Shown: in pieces, positions 57,709 to 64,000 of the stretch | How positions within the stretch are numbered: position 1 is the stretch's first letter | How the letters are laid out: the number at the start of each line of letters is the position of its first letter | Source: Ruminococcaceae bacterium KH2T8 | GTDB taxonomy: Bacteria > Bacillota > Clostridia > Saccharofermentanales > Saccharofermentanaceae | NCBI GenBank assembly: GCA_900111435.1 | Contig: FOIY01000003.1 | Coordinates: 276,201-340,200, forward strand | Direction of reading: 5' to 3' | Length of the DNA stretch: 64,000 bases | Notes under the pieces: model-generated | The model's input: only the letters and a program-made list of their open reading frames with translations | What the model was told of the DNA's origin: nothing | Database searches by the model: none | Made by a program: the position numbers and the translations under genes

Positions 57709-59280
57709 TCAGTCTTCTCCCGTCTCCTCGATCGCCTTGGCTTCTTCAGCCTGGATCTTGGGGTCATAGGAGAGCATCGGGTCGATCTTCTTGCCATGTA
57801 GACGGCGATCGACGTAGTTGGATGTGAGCTTCATGACGACGGGGCTCATGGCGATGACACCGATAAGGTTGGGGATCATCATGAGACCGTTGAAGGTATC
57901 GGAGATATCCCAAGCGATAGATGATGTCATGAGCGCGCCCGAGAGGATCATTACGACGAATATCGCCTTGTAGATCTTTGTCGCAACGGGAGCCTTTGAG
58001 CCTGCGAGGTACTCGACTGCTTTCGAGCCATAGTGCGACCATCCGAGGATCGTCGTGAATGCGAATACCAGGATGGCGAGCGCGATGAAGTAGCGTCCGA
58101 TCTCGAAGCCACCGACCTTATAAAGAGTATTGAAAGCTTCGGCTACGAGCGTTGCGTCGGATGCCGTGTCGGTAGCGCCGGTCTTTAAGTCGATAACGCC
58201 TGATGTAAGGATCGTAAGAGCCGTCATCGAGCAGACGATGATAGTGTCGGCGAATACCTCGAAGATACCCCAGAGGCCCTGCTTTACGGGCTCCTTGACG
58301 TTCGAGTTACTGTGTACCATTACGGACGAACCAAGACCTGCCTCGTTCGAGAAGACGCCGCGCTTACAGCCCTGAGTGATGATCGTCTTGAAAGCGACAC
58401 CCGTCGCGCCGCCCCATGCAGCCTGCTTTGTGAAAGCCATCGAGAAGATAGCGCCGAAAGCGGGAAGTATGCCCTTAAAGTTAGCGACGATGATCGTAAC
58501 TGAGCCCAGAACAAAGAGAACTACCATGAAAGGCACGATCTTCTCGGCTACTACCGCGATCCTCTGAAGACCGCCCAATACTACGAAGCCGACGAGGACC
58601 ATCAGAACGACGCCTACGATCAGCATGTAGAGGTTGACTGACGAGTCACCCGAAGTATAGAGCACCTGAGACGAAAGTCCCTTGATGTCGAAAGCGGACG
58701 TAAAGTTGATAACGATCTTGTTGACCTGGCCCATGTTACCGATACCGAAGGATGCGAGCATTGCGCAGATCGCGAAGATGACTGCGAGCACCTTACCTAC
58801 GACCTTCATGCCGGGGTAACTTCCGAGACCGTCCTGAAGATAGTACATCGCGCCGCCCGACCATTCGCCTTCGTGGTTCTTACGTCTGAAGTAGATGCCG
58901 AGGATATTCTCGGAATAGTTGGTCATCATGCCGAAGAAGGCTGCGATCCACATCCAGAAAACGGCACCGGGGCCGCCCGTCATGATCGCTGCCGATACAC
59001 CTGCTATGTTACCTACGCCGACCGTCGCGGCAAGAGCCGTACAGAGGGCCTGGAACTGCGAGATGGATGCCCTGTCATTAGTGTGGGAGATGACCTTCTT
59101 GTCCATGAGACTTCCGATCGTCTTCTTCCACCAGTGCTTAAAATGTGTTACCTGAAAGAACTTTGTGAGCACCGTCATAAGGATACCGGTGCCGATAAGA
59201 AGGATGATTCCTATCTTTACCCACACGAACTCGTTGATCACGTCATTGATCTCGGTGAGCTTTCCAATAAATGTGTCCAT
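57709..59280 (-). CDS. Sodium:alanine/glycine symporter (AGCS family)
   Basis: Start at ATG 59280 (MDTFIGKLTEIND), eight bases after CGGAGA; the longer frame enters the divergent promoter region. 523 residues with about ten membrane segments. Family signatures are ALCTALAATVGVGNIAGVSAA, GGPGAVFWMWIAAFFGM, and GGAMYYLQDGLG, then NEAGLGSSVMVHS in the middle. It takes up alanine or glycine with sodium. No glycine riboswitch was found upstream; the 145-bp gap is shared with a divergent gene. Confidence 0.93.
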   Translation of the reverse strand: MDTFIGKLTEINDVINEFVWVKIGIILLIGTGILMTVLTKFFQVTHFKHWWKKTIGSLMDKKVISHTNDRASISQFQALCTALAATVGVGNIAGVSAAIMTGGPGAVFWMWIAAFFGMMTNYSENILGIYFRRKNHEGEWSGGAMYYLQDGLGSYPGMKVVGKVLAVIFAICAMLASFGIGNMGQVNKIVINFTSAFDIKGLSSQVLYTSGDSSVNLYMLIVGVVLMVLVGFVVLGGLQRIAVVAEKIVPFMVVLFVLGSVTIIVANFKGILPAFGAIFSMAFTKQAAWGGATGVAFKTIITQGCKRGVFSNEAGLGSSVMVHSNSNVKEPVKQGLWGIFEVFADTIIVCSMTALTILTSGVIDLKTGATDTASDATLVAEAFNTLYKVGGFEIGRYFIALAILVFAFTTILGWSHYGSKAVEYLAGSKAPVATKIYKAIFVVMILSGALMTSSIAWDISDTFNGLMMIPNLIGVIAMSPVVMKLTSNYVDRRLHGKKIDPMLSYDPKIQAEEAKAIEETGED

Positions 59281-59425
59281 AACTTTTTCTCCGATTCGAA
59301 TTGGGATCACTTTAGATTCTATACTTTCGAGCCCTATCACAACAAGCAGTATAAATTTCATTTGGATTTCAAATATAGTACAATAAGCATTATCTTCTAA
59401 TATTGATATATGGGAGTTTTCGAAG

Positions 59426-60958
59426 ATGCCGCTCAAACAACAAAGACGCATGTCCTCATCGGCAAAGATGTTTATCGTAGCCGTTATAGCACTTCTTTAC
59501 TGTCCTTTCTTTAACGTCATGTTCATAGGAAACGGCTACATAGGCGATGCGATGATCCAGATCAGGATCGGTCTTGATATGATCGCCAAGAAGGGACTTA
59601 TCGTCAACGACATCTACAGCTGGCATCAGAACCTTAACTGGTATCCCCATGAAGAAGCCTGGTATTTCGTCGTAGGTCTCGCCTACAAGCTCGGAGGCAT
59701 CGCGGGAGTCATCATTCTTACCGCGATATTTAATTACACGATGGCCGCGATCATCTTCAAGAAGAACCTCGAGACGGTCAATTCCTATATCCTGGTACTT
59801 ACGGCAGCGATCGCCAGGTGCTTTTCGTTCCCTAACTATAATGCAAGACCTCATCTTGCGTCCCAGCTGATCTTCGTAGTATTCGTATATATCATGCTCG
59901 AAGATAAGATCAGCATCCTTAAGAAGTGTATCGCTTTCTCGGTATGTTCATTCCTGATGGCGTGGTTCCACGGCGGCATGATCCCGCTGTTCTTCGTTGT
60001 CTTCGGCGTATTTATCGCGATCGAGGTCGTCTTTAAGCAATTCAAGATCGCAGGCAAGTATCTCCTCGGACTTCTCGCAGGCGCCGTCGCTTCGCTCCTT
60101 AACCCGATCGGTGTCGGAGTATGGACTTATGCCCTGATGCAGTCGCAGGGCAGCGACGTCTGGAAATATAATATGGAGTGGCAGCCGAAGACTTTCTCGG
60201 TCATCGAGATCTCCGCGCTCCTTCTGATCTTCGTGGGATTCGCGGTAGACGAGCGTCTTCGTAACTTCGATAAGAAGGTCATAACCAAGCTCTGCTTCTA
60301 CTGCTTGTTCATCATCATATCCTGTAAGTACTGCCGCTTCATGAACTTCACGGCGCTCGTGATCGTTATGTTCTGCGGCGAAGAACTGGCGATTCTCCTC
60401 GACTGGCTCAACAGGAACATCACAAAGCTCGATACCAAGAAGTTCAGACTCGGAGATATCTCGAACTACATCCTTACCGCTTTCTGCGTGGGATTCATGT
60501 TCTTTACAACAGTCTTTTCGTGGATCACCTACTTCCCTACCAATACGGTATCCGACATCTCGGGCATCGCGGCTTACGACGAGGGAGTCATCAGTGTAGT
60601 AAGAGAGAAAGGCTACAGCAGGATCTACAACTCCTTTAATTCGGGCACATGGCTCGCCTTCTACGGCATCCCCGTACATATCGATAACAGGACCGACCTC
60701 TACCTCGCTGAATTCTCGGGCGAAGATTACATCACGAACAAGATGCTGATCGCCGATATCGATGAGATGAACGGATTCGTCGACGAGTATCACCCCGACG
60801 CTCTCGTACTTGACCTCGAGCCCGGCACGACAGACGAGTATTTCGCGGAGGATCTCTACACCTCTGAGCGCTATAACGTTATCTACGATAATACGGTGGT
60901 CTCTACCTACGACGGCAAGCAGACGTACCGCTGGATGGTCGTCGAAGTAGTCGACTGA
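59426..60958 (+). CDS. GT-C-like integral membrane protein
   Basis: 510 residues. About ten membrane segments occupy 15-390; the first external loop holds GNGYIGDAMIQIRIG and WHQNLNWYPHEEAWYF, with acidic and aromatic residues as in lipid-linked-sugar glycosyltransferases of the GT-C fold. The C-terminal 130 residues form a soluble domain (YDEGVISVVREKGYSRIYNS, HIDNRTDLYLAEF, DALVLDLEPG). No DxD motif is certain. The donor and acceptor are unknown. It is divergent from the symporter gene and stands alone. Confidence 0.65.
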   Translation: MPLKQQRRMSSSAKMFIVAVIALLYCPFFNVMFIGNGYIGDAMIQIRIGLDMIAKKGLIVNDIYSWHQNLNWYPHEEAWYFVVGLAYKLGGIAGVIILTAIFNYTMAAIIFKKNLETVNSYILVLTAAIARCFSFPNYNARPHLASQLIFVVFVYIMLEDKISILKKCIAFSVCSFLMAWFHGGMIPLFFVVFGVFIAIEVVFKQFKIAGKYLLGLLAGAVASLLNPIGVGVWTYALMQSQGSDVWKYNMEWQPKTFSVIEISALLLIFVGFAVDERLRNFDKKVITKLCFYCLFIIISCKYCRFMNFTALVIVMFCGEELAILLDWLNRNITKLDTKKFRLGDISNYILTAFCVGFMFFTTVFSWITYFPTNTVSDISGIAAYDEGVISVVREKGYSRIYNSFNSGTWLAFYGIPVHIDNRTDLYLAEFSGEDYITNKMLIADIDEMNGFVDEYHPDALVLDLEPGTTDEYFAEDLYTSERYNVIYDNTVVSTYDGKQTYRWMVVEVVD

Positions 60959-61180
60959 TCCCGGCTGTCTTCGGCTCCACGAGTAGGCCTCACCTAGCGC
61001 GCGCACTGCCCGAAAGCTTTCGCTCACCTTCTGTCACTTATCTTCCCTTATCTTACATTACTGTTAGATATGTGTAAGCCAAACCTATGGGACGCGTTTT
61101 CCGTGGGGCGTATTATAATGCCATAACACAGGATAACACTGGCGGCGACGCCATACTAAAGGATCAAGGGAGTTACGACT

Positions 61181-61390
61181 ATGTATAACAGAAGAACAGT
61201 TTACCAGCTTACGAGAAACGAGATGAACGAGCTCAAGGAATACCTTCTTTTCCTTGATGACGAAGAATTCTACGAGGAGATCGACGAAATCTCGGACGCA
61301 GACATATATTCCAAGTTCGCGAGCAAGACTTTCGCTTACAGTGACTTTATCTGCAACCGAGACGGAAGCGATCACGGCATGGCAGCCTGA
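61181..61390 (+). CDS. Small acidic protein of unknown function
   Basis: 69 residues, no cysteines except one, no membrane segment. TVYQLTRNEMNELKEYLLFLDD is helical, followed by an acidic part (EEFYEEIDEISDADIYSKF). The ATG at 61181 follows AAGGGAG at good distance, and TATAAT lies at 61114-61119, so the gene looks real. It has its own terminator. Family not recognised. Confidence 0.6.
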   Translation: MYNRRTVYQLTRNEMNELKEYLLFLDDEEFYEEIDEISDADIYSKFASKTFAYSDFICNRDGSDHGMAA

Positions 61391-61448
61391 TCTGACCGCA
61401 GCCTTTAGCAGAACCACTCATACTTTTTACATAATCCCCTCTATACAA

Positions 61449-61482
61449 AAGGACCCCCGACCGTAAAGATCGGAGGTCCTTT
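61449..61482. terminator. Terminator between small protein gene and carB
   Basis: AAAGGACC and GGTCCTTT pair around a CCGATC-containing inner stem. A-runs before and T-runs after make it usable from both strands; the convergent carB ends at 61514. Confidence 0.85.
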
Positions 61483-61513
61483 ATCATCGCGTTATCTCTT
61501 TGTCAGAGGATGA

Positions 61514-64000
61514 TCACTTGATCTCAGCGTGGAAATCCTGGAGAGCCTTAACACCGAGGTGTGTATTGTTCTTCAGTGCCTTGATACCCTCAGCGGAAGC
61601 CTTTGCGGCTGCCATTGTCGTCATGTAGGGGATCCTGTGCTTGATAGCTTCCTGACGGATGTAGCTGTCGTTATGAACACTTGTCTTACCTGCAGGTGTG
61701 TTGATGATCAGGTTGATCTCGCCGTTAGCGATAAGATCAGTGATGTTAGGTCTTCCCTCGTAGAGCTTCTTGACCTTTGTAGCAGGGATGCCGTCACCTA
61801 CGATCATGTCGTATGTGCCGCCTGTAGCAAGGATCTTGAATCCTACTTCGTTAAATGCTCTTGCAACTTCAAGAAGATCGGACTTATCTCTGTCGCAAAC
61901 GGACATGAGGACCGTTCCCTCGATGGGAAGCATTGTCTTTGTAGCTTCCTGAGCCTTGAAGTAAGCCTCGCCGAAGTTAGGAGAAAGACCGAGAACCTCA
62001 CCTGTGGATCTCATCTCGGGTCCGAGAACGGGGTCTACTTCCTGGAACATATTGAAGGGGAAGACTGCTTCCTTAACACCATAGTGGTTGATAACCTTAT
62101 CGTGAAGCTCGGGTACGGGTGACTTCCTGCCTGTAAGCTCGGATGTCATGATCTCCGTTGCGATCTTAACCATGTTGATAGCGCAGACCTTGGATACCAG
62201 AGGTACTGTTCTACTTGCTCTGGGGTTAGCCTCGAGTACGTATACAACGTCATCCTCGATTGCGTACTGCATGTTCATGAGGCCGCATACGCCCATCTCG
62301 ATAGCGATCTTCTTTGTATATTCCTTGATCGTAGCAACCTGCTTCTCAGTAAGGTTCTTGGAAGGAAGGATACAAGCGGAGTCACCGGAGTGTACGCCTG
62401 CGAGCTCGATGTGCTCCATTACTGCGGGTACGAAGCAGTTTGTACCGTCGGAGATGGCATCTGCCTCACACTCTGTAGCGTGGTGAAGGAATCTGTCTAC
62501 GAGGATAGGTCTGTCGGGTGTTACGCCTACAGCTGCTTCCATGTATACGCGGAGCATCTCATCGTCGTGAACGATCTCCATTCCGCGGCCGCCCAATACG
62601 TAAGAAGGTCTTACCATTACGGGGTAACCGATGCGGTTAGCAACTTCGAGAGCCTCGTCAACGGTAACAGCCATTCCTGCCTCAGGCATGGGGATGTTGA
62701 GCTTTTCCATCATAGCACGGAAGTGATCTCTGTCCTCTGCGAGGTCGATAGTCTCGGGAGACGTACCGAGGATCTTGATGCCGTTCTTCTTGAGGTCAGC
62801 TGCAAGGTTAAGAGGTGTCTGTCCGCCGAACTGAGCGATAACTCCTACGGGCTTCTCCTTCTCGTGGATAGCAAGAACATCCTCGAGTGTCAGGGGCTCG
62901 AAATAGAGCTTATCGGATGTATCGTAGTCAGTAGATACAGTCTCGGGGTTACAGTTAACGATGATGGACTCGAATCCGAGCTTCTTAAGTGCAAGTGCAG
63001 CATGTACGCAGCAGTAGTCGAACTCGATACCCTGACCGATACGGTTAGGACCGCCGCCTAAGATCATGATCTTGGGCTTATCCGTATTGCAGGGGCTCTT
63101 GTCCTCGGAGAGATGATATGTGGAGTAGTAGTAAGCAGCATCCTGTGTTCCGCTTACGTGTACGCCTTCCCATGCTTCCTTGATGCCGTACTCGTATCTC
63201 TTTGTCCTGATGGACTCCTCGGTAACGTCGAGGATCTTGGAGAGATATCTGTCGGAGAAACCGTCGAGCTTAGCCTGAAGGAGAACGGGCTTTGAAGGTA
63301 CTTCGCCCTTGTTCTTCATGAGAGCTTCTTCCTCTTCGACGAGTTCCTTCATCTGCTCAAGGAACCAGTGCTTGATCTTTGTAACTTCATAGATCTCATC
63401 GATAGTAGCGCCCTTACGAAGTGCCTCGTAGATGATGAACTGTCTCTCGGATGTGGGAGTATTGAGCATCATCATGAGATCTTCCTTGCTCTTATCGTGG
63501 AAGTTCTTAGCGAATCCGAGACCATATCTTCCTGTCTCAAGAGATCTTATAGCCTTCTGGAAAGCTTCCTTATATGTCTTACCGATGCTCATTACCTCAC
63601 CGACGGCACGCATCTGTGTACCGAGCTTATCCTGAGCGCCCTTGAACTTCTCGAAAGCCCATCTTGCGAACTTGATAACAACATAGTCTCCGTCGGGTAC
63701 GTACTTATCAAGTGTGCCGTACTTACCGCAGGGGATCTCGTCAAGTGTAAGACCGCATGCGAGCATAGCGGAAACAAGTGCGATGGGGAATCCTGTTGCC
63801 TTGGAAGCAAGAGCAGAGGATCTGGATGTTCTGGGGTTGATCTCGATTACTACGATCCTTCCGGATACGGGATCGTGAGCGAACTGGCAGTTACAACCGC
63901 CGATTACTTCGATAGCTTCGATGATCTTGTAGGATGCTTCCTGGAGCTTGTCCTGTACATCCTGAGAGATCGTGAGCATAGGTGCGGAACAGAAAGAGTC
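61514..64000 (-). CDS. carB: Carbamoyl-phosphate synthase large subunit, 5' end outside window
   Basis: The open frame continues past the right edge (DSFCSAPMLTIS precedes the first methionine visible), so the first 240 or so of about 1070 residues are missing. Seen are the end of the first ATP-grasp domain (VVIEINPRTSRSSALASKATGFPIA), the helical oligomerisation domain, PNRIGQGIEFDYCCVHAA, the second ATP-grasp domain (LGTSPETIDLAEDRDHF, VLEANPRASRTVPLVSKV) and the C-terminal MGS-like allosteric domain (KILATGGTYDMI, LIINTPAGK). It makes carbamoyl phosphate for pyrimidines and arginine. carA is not in the window. Confidence 0.95.
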   Translation of the reverse strand, partial: DSFCSAPMLTISQDVQDKLQEASYKIIEAIEVIGGCNCQFAHDPVSGRIVVIEINPRTSRSSALASKATGFPIALVSAMLACGLTLDEIPCGKYGTLDKYVPDGDYVVIKFARWAFEKFKGAQDKLGTQMRAVGEVMSIGKTYKEAFQKAIRSLETGRYGLGFAKNFHDKSKEDLMMMLNTPTSERQFIIYEALRKGATIDEIYEVTKIKHWFLEQMKELVEEEEALMKNKGEVPSKPVLLQAKLDGFSDRYLSKILDVTEESIRTKRYEYGIKEAWEGVHVSGTQDAAYYYSTYHLSEDKSPCNTDKPKIMILGGGPNRIGQGIEFDYCCVHAALALKKLGFESIIVNCNPETVSTDYDTSDKLYFEPLTLEDVLAIHEKEKPVGVIAQFGGQTPLNLAADLKKNGIKILGTSPETIDLAEDRDHFRAMMEKLNIPMPEAGMAVTVDEALEVANRIGYPVMVRPSYVLGGRGMEIVHDDEMLRVYMEAAVGVTPDRPILVDRFLHHATECEADAISDGTNCFVPAVMEHIELAGVHSGDSACILPSKNLTEKQVATIKEYTKKIAIEMGVCGLMNMQYAIEDDVVYVLEANPRASRTVPLVSKVCAINMVKIATEIMTSELTGRKSPVPELHDKVINHYGVKEAVFPFNMFQEVDPVLGPEMRSTGEVLGLSPNFGEAYFKAQEATKTMLPIEGTVLMSVCDRDKSDLLEVARAFNEVGFKILATGGTYDMIVGDGIPATKVKKLYEGRPNITDLIANGEINLIINTPAGKTSVHNDSYIRQEAIKHRIPYMTTMAAAKASAEGIKALKNNTHLGVKALQDFHAEIK

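Noticed and set aside
59281-59425. Glycine riboswitch upstream of the AGCS symporter
   Set aside because: The gap is 145 bp, shared with a divergent gene, and shows no tandem aptamer cores.
1-64000. tRNA or rRNA genes, phage integrase or attachment site
   Set aside because: None was recognised on either strand when reading intergenic regions; the island borders lack a tRNA 3' end.

Overview
The window looks like a chromosomal segment of a Bacillota (Firmicutes) bacterium, probably class Clostridia. The basis is gene order (rpsF-ssb-rpsR-rplI-dnaB and tilS-hpt-ftsH on one strand), strong GGAGG ribosome binding sites, frequent TTG/GTG starts, and families such as DUF4177, Rpn-type PD-(D/E)XK proteins and an AGCS symporter. 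Species cannot be named from the sequence. Most genes are on the minus strand. No tRNA, rRNA, integrase or cas gene was seen.

Layout. 1-10150: mixed accessory genes (MBL hydrolase, PEBP-type lipoprotein, diguanylate cyclase, STAS protein, a complete Rpn-type nuclease gene, zinc ribbon/DUF4177 protein, ADP-ribosylglycohydrolase, small unknowns, esterase, membrane protein). 10230-27540: a visibly A+T-richer island of nuclease, ATPase and helicase genes, all on the minus strand, which reads as a defence island. It holds a PDDEXK nuclease, two DUF262 proteins (one with DUF1524), an HNH_2 protein, the remnant of a DUF4011-type gene, a KAP NTPase, and a five-gene operon AAA ATPase - DUF2075 helicase - MazG - methyltransferase - HNH. 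27550-34340: a rearranged zone with three further Rpn-type copies (one complete, two N-terminally truncated), a deletion fusion between a membrane protein gene and an SDR gene, a truncated paralogue, an SGNH hydrolase and an iron-sulfur flavoprotein. 34345-38740: two oxidoreductase genes, a divergent AraC regulator and an amino-acid ABC permease/ATPase pair. 39298-55480: core genes ftsH, hpt, tilS, dnaB, rplI, rpsR, ssb, rpsF, a Sua5/phosphatase fusion, prfA, an SseB-like gene, glpK and malQ. 55576-64000: prfC, a sodium:amino-acid symporter, a GT-C-like membrane protein, a small unknown and the 3' part of carB.

The most unusual signal is not a gene. Four intergenic loci (4234-4648, 33696-34100, 38858-39130, 57352-57617) are built from 10-bp words placed with strict spacing. 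One type has words of alternating orientation every 26 bp (10 words in one array, 12 in the other), with largely unique 16-bp spacers. The other type is a 62-bp unit with two forward words 12 bp apart followed by two reverse words 12 bp apart, forward and reverse words being 32 bp apart. Words differ between loci and units, but inverted partners often change together. At the first two loci the array lies upstream of a complete Rpn-type gene, between two conserved blocks. I know of no described family with this layout.
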